Below are positions 53,710 through 62,423 of a stretch of 64,000 bases of DNA, in pieces. Made by a program: the position numbers and the translations under genes. A model generated the notes under the pieces. The model had not been told where the DNA came from. It did no database searches and saw only the letters and a list, made by a program, of their open reading frames with translations. Position 1 is the stretch's first letter, and every line of letters starts with the position of its first letter. Source of the DNA: Rhizobium sp. R711 (GTDB taxonomy: Bacteria > Pseudomonadota > Alphaproteobacteria > Rhizobiales > Rhizobiaceae); assembly GCF_002211365.1 (NCBI RefSeq), contig NZ_LOKZ01000037.1, forward strand, positions 186,001-250,000, read 5' to 3'.

Positions 53710-54827
53710 TTCCCACCCCTTTCGAAAAATGAGCAAATTGCATCGACGACTTGTTGCTGCTGCGCCGCGGTTATGCCGGCGAACATGGGCAAAGACAGTC
53801 CCTGGCCGGCAAATTCCTCTGTTGCAGGAAATTCAGTTTGAGCGCTTTCGACTTGTGCTAGGCAAGGCTGCCGATGCAATGGAATGGGGTAGTGCAATCC
53901 GGTCTGAATACCTCTTGCATCAAGGTACGACCGCAGGTCGTCGCGCCGATCCGTGCGTACGACGTAGAGATGGTAAACATGATCGCCATGCACGACATCA
54001 GGGAGCATTAAGGGCGTACCTTTCAAGCCCTCTTTATACCGCTCTGCCGCCTGCTTCCGCTGATCGGTCCAATCATCAAGATGCCCTAGCTTGCTGTTCA
54101 AGACCAAGGCTTGCAGGCCATCCATGCGGTAGTTGTAGCCAATCTGTTCATGGAGATAACGTTCCGTCTGCCCGTGATTTCTCAGTGCCCTCAGGCGCTG
54201 AGCAAGTTCGGCGTCTTGCGTGATGATGAGACCGCCTTCACCCGCTGCACCGAGATTCTTGCCTGGGTAGAAACTGAAGCAACCCATTGACCCCATCGAT
54301 CCAAGCGGTCGGCCGTTGTAACGAGCGCCGATCGCTTGGGCCACGTCTTCTATCATTGTCAGTCCGTGACGCTCGGAAAACTTCAGCGCTGCCGTCATAT
54401 TTGCGGGCTGACCATAAAGATGAACAGGAATGATTGCTTTCACATCGCCATCCAGACGCCTTTCCGCATCCGCAATGTCGATCGTACCCGTAGCATGTTC
54501 CACATCGCAAAAAACCGGAATAGCGCCCTGATAGATCACACCCCATAATGTGCCGATAAAGCTATGGGCCGGTACCAGAACCTTGTCTCCTGGGCCTATG
54601 CCCGCGGCAATGACCGCCAGATGCAGGGCAGCGCTGCCACTGCTGACGGCAATGGCATGATCGACTTCGAGATAGGCGGCAATAGCTTCTTCGAATTCGT
54701 CGACCCATGGCCCTAGGCAAAAAGCACTTGCATCGAACAGTCGTTCGATCTCCGGCATGACATTATGGCGAATCTGCTCCCATTGGATGGAGAGATCGAC
54801 GAAAGGTACCGCAGTCTGCGAACTCAT
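53706..54827 (-). CDS. DegT/DnrJ/EryC1/StrS aminotransferase 1
   Basis: A 373-residue PLP-dependent sugar aminotransferase. The fold type I residues are seen: SSGSAALHLAV, the Asp in MIEDVAQAIGA, and the PLP Lys in FSFYPGKNLGAAGEGG. RNHGQTERYLHEQIGYNYRMDGLQAL is the family C-terminal block. It transfers an amino group to a UDP/dTDP keto sugar. Overlaps genes on both sides by ATGA. Confidence 0.9.
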   Translation of the reverse strand: MSSQTAVPFVDLSIQWEQIRHNVMPEIERLFDASAFCLGPWVDEFEEAIAAYLEVDHAIAVSSGSAALHLAVIAAGIGPGDKVLVPAHSFIGTLWGVIYQGAIPVFCDVEHATGTIDIADAERRLDGDVKAIIPVHLYGQPANMTAALKFSERHGLTMIEDVAQAIGARYNGRPLGSMGSMGCFSFYPGKNLGAAGEGGLIITQDAELAQRLRALRNHGQTERYLHEQIGYNYRMDGLQALVLNSKLGHLDDWTDQRKQAAERYKEGLKGTPLMLPDVVHGDHVYHLYVVRTDRRDDLRSYLDARGIQTGLHYPIPLHRQPCLAQVESAQTEFPATEEFAGQGLSLPMFAGITAAQQQQVVDAICSFFERGGK

Positions 54828-55315
54828 CGACCACTCTCCGACCTGTCGCGAGTAGACCCTATTACGCGTGCTGGATTGCCCGCGACGATGGCATATTCGG
54901 GAACGTCTTTGGTCACCACAGCCCCCGCTGCGACCATAGCCTTTCGCCCAATTACAAGGTCAGGTAGAATCGTGGCATTGCTTCCGATCGATGCGCCGGA
55001 GCAGATACGGGTGGGAAGGCAGACCCAATCTTCCGAGCCCTGCAATGCACCTTCAGCGTTTGTCGCAGCCGGATAGCGATCGTTTGTGAACATGACGCCA
55101 TGGCCCACGAACACCTCATCCTCAATGATGACACCTGAGCAGATGAAACTATGGGACTGGATCTTGCATTTTGCGCCGACACGGACATCCGATTGGATTT
55201 CCACGAAGGTGCCGATCCGTGTTCCATGGCCGATCGTGCAGCCATACAAATTGACGAGATCTGGATGGAAAACCAGTACGTCATCTTCGATAACGACATT
55301 GTCAGCAATGGGCAT
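54824..55315 (-). CDS. Acyl/acetyltransferase of the WlbB/FdtC type
   Basis: A 163-residue hexapeptide enzyme. VIEDDVLVFHPDLVNLYGCTIGHGTRIGTFVEIQSDVRVG and VIGRKAMVAAGAVVTKDVPEYAIVAGNPARVIG are typical of N-acetyltransferases acting on amino sugars (WlbB, FdtC, WbpD). Together with the two aminotransferases and the Gfo/Idh dehydrogenase it suggests a (di)acetamido sugar. Overlaps the aminotransferase 1 start by ATGA and shares one base with the aminotransferase 2 stop. Confidence 0.85.
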   Translation of the reverse strand: MPIADNVVIEDDVLVFHPDLVNLYGCTIGHGTRIGTFVEIQSDVRVGAKCKIQSHSFICSGVIIEDEVFVGHGVMFTNDRYPAATNAEGALQGSEDWVCLPTRICSGASIGSNATILPDLVIGRKAMVAAGAVVTKDVPEYAIVAGNPARVIGSTRDRSESGR

Positions 55316-56463
55316 CAGGCCACTCCTTTTTCAGCAAGGATCTCTGACAAGGCAGTTGCCACGCTGACTTGTTCGGCATCCGTCATGCCGCAGAAAAGTG
55401 GCAGGATGAGATGAGCTGCGCTGGCATGCTCTGATCGGGAAAGCCCTCCATGCCGGGCCCCGCGCCAGGGCGCTTCAAGGTGGCTGGACATGACTGCACG
55501 CCGGGTCGCTATTTTGCGGTCGAGCATCTTCTGCATGACCTCTTCGCGATCTGCACTTTTCGGCAACCCAATCGAATAGCTCTGCCAGTTCGATTTCGCC
55601 CAGTTCGGCTCTTGCGGTATGATTACGCCATCGATGGGCATCAGGAGTTCGCCGTAGCGCTTCGCCAATTTCCGCCTTTCGGCAACAATTCCATCGAGAC
55701 GCTTTAGCTGCTCTCGTCCAACCGCAGCCTGTAGGTCGGTCATGCGATAATTGAAACCCGTCTCGGTGTAGGTCTCGATCACAACACGATTGGATGCATG
55801 ACGCGCGAGGTCTGAGACAGACATTCCATGCTGCCTCAGAAGGCGGCACTTCGAGTCTATTTCAGGGTTGTTCGTGGTGATCATTCCGCCCTCGCCCGTC
55901 GTAAGAACCTTGCGGGGATGAAATGAGAAGCATGCCACGTCAGAGAGGACGCCACCGATCCGGTGCCATTGGTCATCGACTAGGATCATCGATCCGCTGG
56001 CGCAGGCTGCGTCTTCCACCACTGCCAGCCCATGCGCATGAGCGACAGCGCAAATCGCCCGCAGGTCGCACGGCATACCGATCTGGTCCACACACAACAC
56101 GGCTTTAGTCCGCGACGTTATCAGCGCCTCAATAGTTGTCGGATCCATATTGTAGCTATCAGCGGCGATGTCGGCGAAGACCGGCTCGGCACCACACATA
56201 TGGATGGCATTCGCTGTCGCAATGAAGCTGTGACTGACCGTGATTACCTCGTCACCCGGTCCGACACCGACAGCCAGCAGTGCCAAATGAAGCGCAGTCG
56301 TACAGTTAGAAACCGCGCACGCATATGAGGCACCGGTCATTGCAGCGAACTCCGTCTCGAACCCAAGAACCTGTGGTCCCTGGGTCAACCAGCCGGAAGC
56401 GATGACCGAGGCGAGTGCGTCCGCTTCTTGTGGCCCCACCGTTGGGCGCATAAGGGGGATCAC
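55315..56463 (-). CDS. DegT/DnrJ/EryC1/StrS aminotransferase 2
   Basis: A 382-residue second sugar aminotransferase. SNCTTALHLALLAVG, VVEDAACASGS and the PLP Lys in FSFHPRKVLTTGEGG are intact. It differs from aminotransferase 1, so two amination steps, or two sugars, may be involved. It overlaps the epimerase stop by ATGA. Confidence 0.9.
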   Translation of the reverse strand: MIPLMRPTVGPQEADALASVIASGWLTQGPQVLGFETEFAAMTGASYACAVSNCTTALHLALLAVGVGPGDEVITVSHSFIATANAIHMCGAEPVFADIAADSYNMDPTTIEALITSRTKAVLCVDQIGMPCDLRAICAVAHAHGLAVVEDAACASGSMILVDDQWHRIGGVLSDVACFSFHPRKVLTTGEGGMITTNNPEIDSKCRLLRQHGMSVSDLARHASNRVVIETYTETGFNYRMTDLQAAVGREQLKRLDGIVAERRKLAKRYGELLMPIDGVIIPQEPNWAKSNWQSYSIGLPKSADREEVMQKMLDRKIATRRAVMSSHLEAPWRGARHGGLSRSEHASAAHLILPLFCGMTDAEQVSVATALSEILAEKGVA

Positions 56464-57479
56464 TTGGCCAACTCCAACATGGAGACACGTTCATTCCGCC
56501 ACCATCGCACCAGATCGCGCAATCCATCTTCCAGCCCGATCGAAACTTCGAAACCAAGTTGCGACCGCGCCTTTGACGGATCGGCCAGCCGCCGCTCCAC
56601 TGGGTTAACGTTGCGAGCGGGTTCGTGGTGGATTTCGAGATTTTCCCGCCCCATGATCTTGAGCAGCGTCTGCGCCAATTCTCTCAGAGAAACTTCGGCC
56701 CCTGACGCGACATTGTAGACTTCGTCCGAAGCAGAGGAGAGAGCCGCCGCAATATTCGAAGACGCGACGTCGCGAACCTCAACGAAATCCATGGTTTGCA
56801 GTCCGTCACCAAAGATGATCGGAGGTTGATTGGCGGCAATTCTCTCCATCCATCGGATCAGGACCTCCGTGTAGCGGCCGTGGATATCCATGCGCGTTCC
56901 ATAAACATTGAAGTAGCGAAGCGCACAGTAGTTGAGGCCGTACATATCGTTGAATGATCGGAGTAGCTTTTCATTGAAGAGCTTCAGACCGCCGTACAAT
57001 GTTCGATCGGCATAGGGTGCTGCGGCCTCGGTGGTTGGAAATTCTGGAGCATAGCCATAGATTGAGGCGGACGACGCAGCGATAATCTTCTGAATTTTGT
57101 GTTTCACGCAGAGCTGCAGAAGATCGAATGTGGCGCGGCCCATAACCTCAAAGGCCTCGGCGGGTTCGGCGGCACAATGAGTAATCCTCAAAGCAGCCTG
57201 ATGGAATACGATATCGGCGTCTCGCACCAGTTCGTTCATGAGAGCGTTGTCACGAATATCGCCGTTTACAAGCCTCAGGCGCGGGTCAGCGGCAACGGCA
57301 GAGAGATTCTCAGGTCTCCCGCGCACCATATTATCGACAACCACAACGGCCTGGACCTCGTGGCCCATGAGTTGATCGATAATGTGCGAGCCGATGAAGC
57401 CGGCGCCTCCGGTCACTAAAATGCGCTTCCCGCTCAGAAAATTTGTGGCGTTCGCTTGTTTGAGCTGCTGTTCCATCAT
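56460..57479 (-). CDS. NAD-dependent epimerase/dehydratase
   Basis: A sugar-nucleotide epimerase/dehydratase of the extended SDR type, about 339 residues. VTGGAGFIGSHIIDQLMGH binds NAD, and the catalytic YGGLK (in RTLYGGLKLFNEK) is present. NYCALRYFNVYG is as in GalE-like enzymes. Start at 57479 (MMEQQLKQAN); the frame continues upstream. One base separates it from the Gfo/Idh gene stop. Confidence 0.85.
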   Translation of the reverse strand: MMEQQLKQANATNFLSGKRILVTGGAGFIGSHIIDQLMGHEVQAVVVVDNMVRGRPENLSAVAADPRLRLVNGDIRDNALMNELVRDADIVFHQAALRITHCAAEPAEAFEVMGRATFDLLQLCVKHKIQKIIAASSASIYGYAPEFPTTEAAAPYADRTLYGGLKLFNEKLLRSFNDMYGLNYCALRYFNVYGTRMDIHGRYTEVLIRWMERIAANQPPIIFGDGLQTMDFVEVRDVASSNIAAALSSASDEVYNVASGAEVSLRELAQTLLKIMGRENLEIHHEPARNVNPVERRLADPSKARSQLGFEVSIGLEDGLRDLVRWWRNERVSMLELAK

Positions 57480-57480
57480 C

Positions 57481-58521
57481 TCACTCTGCCGCGATGATAT
57501 TGAATGTATTGCGCTTACTGTATGCGACCTGCTGCAAGCTGCATTCCAACGCCGACTGCGCTCGCTCCAGCGTTCTGACAATCCTCAGTCCGAAATCACC
57601 ATCAGTTTGGCAGCGCTCCTGCCCGAGGATGGAGCGGCGGAAGTGTTCAACCACTTCCGCCAGCGGCTCAGGGCCGGAAATGCGAGGGGATGTCACCGCG
57701 CCGATTCTGTAGTTCGGAAGATTGATTTCGCGATCCTGATTGGAATGGATAGTGATGCCGGAATCATAGATCTTGACCGGCTCATCGCGATTCAGATCAT
57801 CCCAGACAGCCATTTGCTTGCTGCCCCCAAGAGCAATCCGCCGCATTTTTACCGGTGACATCCAACTCAGATTGAGGTGCGCGACCATAGAGTTCTCGTA
57901 GTGCAAGGTGATGTAAGCGATATCGGGCGATTTGTCGTTGACATGACAATACCCGCTGGCCTCCACTGAAACCGGCTCAGCAGAAAACAGATAGTCCAGG
58001 ATGGATAGGTCGTGAGGAGCGAGATCCCAGAGCACATTCACGTCCGGTTGAAAAAGCCCCAAATTGACGCGCTGAGAATCGAAATAGGAAATATGCCCGA
58101 GCGTACCGCTTGCAACGAGATCTCGGAGCTTTCGAACGGCAGGATGGAAGAGGAAGGTGTGGTCAACCATCAGAGTTAAGCCGTAGGCTTTGGCACGTGC
58201 GACTAGGTCCTCCGCCTCTTCGCTGGAACCGCACATCGGCTTCTCGATCATCACATGCTTGCCGGCGTCCAAGCCGGCTTTAGCAAGCGAATAGTGCGAG
58301 GACACCGGCGTTGCAATGACCATTGCATCAATACTGGGATCGAGAATGACAGACGATGCGTCTTCGTAAATCGCGGCGCTCGGGAACGATTGCGCCAGTC
58401 GTTCTCGAACCTCCAGCCGCATGTCAACGATTGCGGTTAACTGAATCCCAGGATTGCTGGACAGGACACGTAGCAGGTTGCGCCCCCAGTAACCTACGCC
58501 GCATAAAGCCACCTTGATCAT
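57481..58521 (-). CDS. Gfo/Idh/MocA-family sugar dehydrogenase
   Basis: A 346-residue oxidoreductase. The Rossmann start VALCGVGYWGRNLLRVL and EKPMCGSSEEAEDLV (conserved Lys) and H in the SILDYLFS region fit WlbA-type or related dehydrogenases that oxidise UDP-sugar C3. First gene of the seven-gene cluster; the promoter is expected in the 58522-59280 gap. Confidence 0.85.
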   Translation of the reverse strand: MIKVALCGVGYWGRNLLRVLSSNPGIQLTAIVDMRLEVRERLAQSFPSAAIYEDASSVILDPSIDAMVIATPVSSHYSLAKAGLDAGKHVMIEKPMCGSSEEAEDLVARAKAYGLTLMVDHTFLFHPAVRKLRDLVASGTLGHISYFDSQRVNLGLFQPDVNVLWDLAPHDLSILDYLFSAEPVSVEASGYCHVNDKSPDIAYITLHYENSMVAHLNLSWMSPVKMRRIALGGSKQMAVWDDLNRDEPVKIYDSGITIHSNQDREINLPNYRIGAVTSPRISGPEPLAEVVEHFRRSILGQERCQTDGDFGLRIVRTLERAQSALECSLQQVAYSKRNTFNIIAAE

Positions 58522-59280
58522 GCAAGCAAATCCCCTAACTCAAGCGGTATGACTTATCGCGGTGCAATCTTGCCCGAGCCTGACGGTTGCCGTTGAGTGA
58601 AAACTGTATTCTTCGGTCGACGACTATCCTGCCCACATGTGAGGGCTGGGCTCAGTGGGGCAGCGTCAGAACCACTTCATCCAGCAGATCGCCGATCGCC
58701 CCGCTGAAGGTCGTCCCCTCTCAACCAGCACAGAACTTTAAGCGGTATTCCAGAAACTTGTGGATGATGTCACCGACACAAACCAGCCGGCGGAAGATCT
58801 TCGGGAGAAGATCGCCAGGGTAAAGGCTCAGTTCAATCCGGACAACGTCGAGATCGCCGTCCAAGCTCATCTTCTTGGCTCGCAATAACGCAGATGAGTA
58901 CGGCAGACAGCCATTGGCCAAGATCACCGCCAACCTCGGAGGAGAGTTGGGCTGCTCTGCAACTGGTGGGAACGGGTTCCGCTTGGGCGATCCGCGCAGA
59001 TCTTTCTAGTTTTAGGGGATTGGTTGCGGGGGCTCGCAACCAACGATTCCTGCGATTAGTTGAGAGAGAAATACCGAAGTTGGCACCTTAATTAGCGTGA
59101 TATAGCGTCATGTGAAACCGCTTAGAAACGGCAGCATTCTGCGGTAAGAAAGTTCGGATAGCGCAGGTCGAATAGTAAATTTCGGCACTACGTGGGTTGT
59201 CATTCGTTCTCTTTTTGTTCTAAATAATGCCACTAGGTCCCTTTTCTCGCTAACCCAGATGGCGTCTTTGTTTATTTGCC
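58522..59280. other. Large gap before the unknown gene pair
   Basis: 759 bp with no intact gene. It contains the promoter region of the polysaccharide cluster (minus), a degraded frame at 58655-58888 and, towards 59100-59250, an AT-rich stretch upstream of the gene at 59281. Confidence 0.5.
58655..58888 (+). pseudogene. Possible degraded small gene with an in-frame stop
   Basis: One frame reads GQRQNHFIQQIADRPAEGRP up to TAA at 58739-58741 and then goes on in the same frame as AVFQKLVDDVTDTNQPAEDL and on to a natural-looking end at TAA 58886-58888. The amino acid make-up looks like real protein on both sides of the stop. I do not recognise the family; it could be chance. Confidence 0.25.
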
Positions 59281-59640
59281 ATGGAACACCGCTTCACCCG
59301 CCAAGAACTGTATGACCGCGTTTGGTCGAAGCCAATGTCGCACCTGGTTGTTGAACTCCGGACCACCACCAGCAATCTCAGCACATTGCTGCGACGCGCC
59401 GATATTCCAAAGCCATCGTCCGGGCATTGGATGCGCAAGGAGTTCGGAAAGCCTGTCGAGCAGCCACCTTTGCCACCAGCACCATCTGGATGTGTCGAGC
59501 CGCTGGTGCTGGATACAGAGAAGCCGAGCATTAAGCGCAAACTGAGATATACCAAAGCGGACCCAGATGCAGTTTCCGTTTCCGTGGATCCACAACAGGT
59601 TCTTGCGCCCCTGCTGAAAATCCCGTGCAAGTCGCGCTAA
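59281..59640 (+). CDS. Uncharacterised protein with HTH-like domain (paralogue 1)
   Basis: A 119-residue protein. Residues 1-65 contain RQELYDRVWSKPMSHLVVEL, RRADIPKP and GHWMRKEFGKPVEQPPLPP, which match the N-terminal domain of the next gene almost position by position. The segment looks like a helix-turn-helix. The C-terminal part (about 70-119) is different and ends KIPCKSR. No clear ribosome binding site is seen before ATG 59281. The stop overlaps the alternative GTG start of the next gene. Confidence 0.55.
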   Translation: MEHRFTRQELYDRVWSKPMSHLVVELRTTTSNLSTLLRRADIPKPSSGHWMRKEFGKPVEQPPLPPAPSGCVEPLVLDTEKPSIKRKLRYTKADPDAVSVSVDPQQVLAPLLKIPCKSR

Positions 59641-59666
59641 AGCCACGTCCGACACAACCGACGACG

Positions 59667-60815
59667 ATGACACGAGAGGAACTCTACGGCGCGGTGTGGA
59701 GGACACCGATGTCGCGCTTGGCCGAGGACTATGGCATCAGCGGCAATGGTCTTGCCAAAATCTGCGATCGAGAAGATATCCCGTATCCGCCACGCGGATA
59801 TTGGGCGAAACACGCTGTGGGCAAAGCACCAAAACAGACGCCACTGCCAAAATCGACCAGCGTGCACTCCATTACCATTCGCCCGACACCGTTGCCGCCG
59901 CCTCCCATCGAACTGCCGCCGGAGGTCAAGCAGCAAGCGGACAAAGTCCGTGCAAGTGAAGCCGCCCTCGTGGTGCCAGAACGCCTTTTGAGACCTCATA
60001 CAGTTATTGCTTCATGGCTGACGGAGCACGAACAGAAGAAGCGTCAAGCCCGAAGCGAGCGCGATCCATGGAGGCGCAATCTTTATGACCCTGGCGATTT
60101 CTCCGAAACGGACCACCGCAAACATCGCATTCTGGATGCGCTCTTCAAGGCGATTGAGCGCCAAGGAGGAAAGGTTAAGCAGGGAGAGCGAGGCCTCCTG
60201 TTTGCCGAGGTTCTAGGCGAAAAGGTGGAGTTTCAGGTTCGCGAAAAGCAAAAGCAGGAACGTCGGCCTCTGACCGATAACGAAAAGCGATGGAAATCGC
60301 CCGGCGACAAAGACTGGAAAAAGGATTTGGTGCCGACAGGTTGGCTCGTTTTCGAGATCAAAACCTGGCAGTGGCCGAATGCTCTTCCGCGGCAATGGCT
60401 CGAATCTGAAAAGCAGCCAATGGAGGGCATGCTGCCGGACATCTTGGCAACCTTCGTCGCAGCCGGACCATTACTCGTTCAACAGCGTGAGGATCGAGAG
60501 GCGGCGGAGCGCGAGCGCCAAATTGCCGAGCAGCGCCGCTATGAAGAACAGCGGCATCGGAAGCGCGATGCTAACCGCTGGCGACGCTTCCGAGAGTTAG
60601 CGCAGAACTGGCACGATCTCGCTGCCGTGCGCGATTTCCTGGCGGCGCTACGATCAATGAACGTCACGCCCATCGCCGAAATCGACGGCCGCAGCGTTGA
60701 CGAATGGATCGCATGGGCGGAGGAGTGGCTCCAGCGGGCTGACCCAACGGCTGGCGGCGTCGGCAGCGTGTTCGAGCGGATCGCTGAAATTACCGATTGG
60801 ACCTACCGGGATTGA
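59667..60815 (+). CDS. Uncharacterised protein with HTH-like N-terminus and long C-terminal domain
   Basis: A 382-residue protein (396 with GTG 59625). The N-terminal domain TREELYGAVWRTPMSRLAED ... DIPYPPRGYWAKHAVGKAPK is the same as in the upstream gene. A proline-rich linker (TPLPPPPIELPPEV) follows. The C-terminal domain (about 130-380) is strongly charged, with WRRNLYDPGDFSETDHRKHRILDALFKAIERQGG, a region of EKPMEG type, and a coiled stretch (REDREAAERERQIAEQRR). Family members with this N-terminus are widespread, but I know no proven function. Confidence 0.65.
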   Translation: MTREELYGAVWRTPMSRLAEDYGISGNGLAKICDREDIPYPPRGYWAKHAVGKAPKQTPLPKSTSVHSITIRPTPLPPPPIELPPEVKQQADKVRASEAALVVPERLLRPHTVIASWLTEHEQKKRQARSERDPWRRNLYDPGDFSETDHRKHRILDALFKAIERQGGKVKQGERGLLFAEVLGEKVEFQVREKQKQERRPLTDNEKRWKSPGDKDWKKDLVPTGWLVFEIKTWQWPNALPRQWLESEKQPMEGMLPDILATFVAAGPLLVQQREDREAAERERQIAEQRRYEEQRHRKRDANRWRRFRELAQNWHDLAAVRDFLAALRSMNVTPIAEIDGRSVDEWIAWAEEWLQRADPTAGGVGSVFERIAEITDWTYRD

Positions 60816-60924
60816 CTAACCCGACGCCGAGCATGCGTTGCGATCGTATTTGGACATCGTGGTCTCTGCGCTAGGTGCCAGAAGCCTCTCTTCGAGCCAT
60901 CAACGCGTCTGGACAAACCCACCT

Positions 60925-60947
60925 ACGCCCCAATTCTGAGGGGGCGT
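60925..60947 (+). terminator. Probable terminator after the unknown gene pair
   Basis: ACGCCCC (60925-60931), short loop, GGGGCGT (60941-60947), followed by TGTTTGG. It lies 110 bp past the stop of the gene ending at 60815. The T-rich tail is short. Confidence 0.5.
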
Positions 60948-61104
60948 TGTTTGGTCTCTCCGCTGCGGGGGTGGGCCGGCAACGAACCGTCGTTCGGAAG
61001 CATTCCTCCTTCCAGATTGCCCCCTTGCAAGTTCCAATTAGCGAGCCATTGACTTCCAATCAGCCGAGAACGACAGTTCCAATCGTCCGAGATTCGAGGA
61101 AAAC
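60948..61104. other. Leader region of the interrupted ATPase gene
   Basis: 157 bp without a gene. It ends with GAGGA, the ribosome binding site of the original ATG at 61105. The sequence is not otherwise remarkable. Confidence 0.4.
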
Positions 61105-61151
61105 ATGTTCGAGAGGTTTGTAGAGCAGCGGGCGGAGGAAGCCCTTTTGGA
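61105..61151 (+). pseudogene. 5' end of the ATPase gene cut off by the IS
   Basis: ATG TTC GAG AGG ... to TTG GA encodes MFERFVEQRAEEALLD, where the last codon is shared with the sequence beyond the IS. It has its own GAGGA ribosome binding site. Joined to 62429 it continues in frame into the P-loop ATPase at 62424-63601. The frame runs on into IS sequence (DLAPKFYPI ...) and would give a short nonsense tail. Confidence 0.85.
61148..61151. repeat. Target-site duplication, left copy
   Basis: TGGA directly abuts the left end of the IS and is repeated at 62425-62428. A 4-bp duplication is usual for the IS407 group of IS3. Confidence 0.85.
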
Positions 61152-61169
61152 TGACCTTGCCCCCAAGTT

Positions 61170-62099
61170 TTATCCAATTTTGAGTTCGCTCCAGCGGTTT
61201 TGGGTTGCTGTGTTTGGGGCGGTAGCGGCGGGTTGCGGTGCGGAGCCATTTCGGCTGCGCAGCACCGCATCACGTCGCGGGTTGATGGTCTGAGCGAACT
61301 CGGCAGGTGTCAGCCAGCCGAGGCCAGAGTGCGGTCGGTGATCGTTGTAATCGCCGCGCCAGTTTGAAAGCGCTGAGCGAGCGTGGGTCAGTGACGAGAA
61401 GAGGGTTTCATTCAAGAACTCGTCTCGCAGCCGTCCATTGAAGCTTTCGATGAAAGCGTTCTGAATGGGTTTGCCAGGCGCAATGTAGTGCCAATCCACC
61501 TTAGTCTTGTCCGTCCATTGCAGGATCGCGTTGCTGGTGAACTCGCTGCCGTTGTCACTGACGATCATTTTCGGTTTGCCGCGCTCCTCGATGATCCGGT
61601 CAAGCTCGCGGGCAACGCGCAGACCGGAAAGCGATGTATCGGCGACGAGTGCTAGGCATTCCCTGGTGCAATCGTCGACGACCGTCAGAATCCGGAACCT
61701 GCGTCCATCGGTGAGTTGATCCGACACGAAGTCCAGTGACCAACGATCATTGGCTGTCATCGGAACCAGCATCGGTGCTCGTGTGCCGATCGCTCGCTTG
61801 CGACCGCCGCGCTTGCGCACCATCAGCTTTTCCTCCCGATAGAGCCGGAAGAGCCTCTTGTGGTTCACAAGGTGCCCCTCGCGTCTGAGTAGGACATGAA
61901 TGCGTCGGTAGCCAAAGCGGCGGCGTTCATGCGCCAACGCCTTCATTCGCTCGCGAAGGTCATGGTCGTCGATGCGGCTGCTTTCGTAACGAACTGTCAT
62001 CCGGCAAACACCGATGGCTTTACACGCCCGCCGTTCGCTCATCCGATGTTGGTTCATCAGATGCGCGACAGCGTTCCGCTGGGCTGCGGGCGTCACCAC
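61170..62099 (-). CDS. IS3-family transposase orfB (DDE integrase)
   Basis: A 309-residue rve/DDE protein. The catalytic triad is seen: Asp in WSLDFVSDQL, Asp in MIVSDNGSEFTS and Glu in NAFIESFNGRLRDEFLNE. The HTH_21-like N-terminal part has YGYRRIHVLLRREG-type sequence. It starts with GTG GTG overlapping the last codons of orfA, so the full transposase is probably an orfAB product from a -1 frameshift at or near the run of A in the end of orfA. Confidence 0.95.
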   Translation of the reverse strand: MVTPAAQRNAVAHLMNQHRMSERRACKAIGVCRMTVRYESSRIDDHDLRERMKALAHERRRFGYRRIHVLLRREGHLVNHKRLFRLYREEKLMVRKRGGRKRAIGTRAPMLVPMTANDRWSLDFVSDQLTDGRRFRILTVVDDCTRECLALVADTSLSGLRVARELDRIIEERGKPKMIVSDNGSEFTSNAILQWTDKTKVDWHYIAPGKPIQNAFIESFNGRLRDEFLNETLFSSLTHARSALSNWRGDYNDHRPHSGLGWLTPAEFAQTINPRRDAVLRSRNGSAPQPAATAPNTATQNRWSELKIG

Positions 62100-62359
62100 T
62101 TCTTTCCCAAAAGGTCTTTCAACGCGGCGTTGTCGAGCATCGCATCCGCCAGAAGCCGCTTCAGTTTCATGTTCTCGTCCTCCAGCGTCTTCAGCCGCTT
62201 GGCCTCAGACACGTCCATCCCGCCGAACTTGGCCTTCCATTTATAGATGCTCGCATCGCTGACACCGTGCTTCCGGCAAAGCTCCGAGACAGGCGTGCCC
62301 GCCTCGTGCTCCTTCAGGATGCCAATGATCTGTTCGTCTGTGAAACGGTTGCGCTTCAT
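62093..62359 (-). CDS. IS3-family transposase orfA (HTH_Tnp_1)
   Basis: An 88-residue helix-turn-helix protein, MKRNRFTDEQIIGILKEHEA ... GVSDASIYKWKAKFGGM, followed by a Leu-zipper-like tail (LKTLEDENMKLKRLLADAML). It binds the IS ends. The A-rich end (AAGAAG, slippery-like) overlaps orfB. Its right neighbour is the terminal repeat at 62400-62424. Confidence 0.95.
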   Translation of the reverse strand: MKRNRFTDEQIIGILKEHEAGTPVSELCRKHGVSDASIYKWKAKFGGMDVSEAKRLKTLEDENMKLKRLLADAMLDNAALKDLLGKKW

Positions 62360-62423
62360 TCTCTGGTCCTCTCAATGGGCCAGAGCTTACTTCAAAATGG
62401 ATTATTTCAACGGGGCAAGGTCA

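Noticed and set aside
62267..62423. Upstream extension of the ATPase frame into the IS
   Set aside because: These 52 codons are antisense IS sequence; the family match starts at DTPVVLIVGPRR after the IS end.
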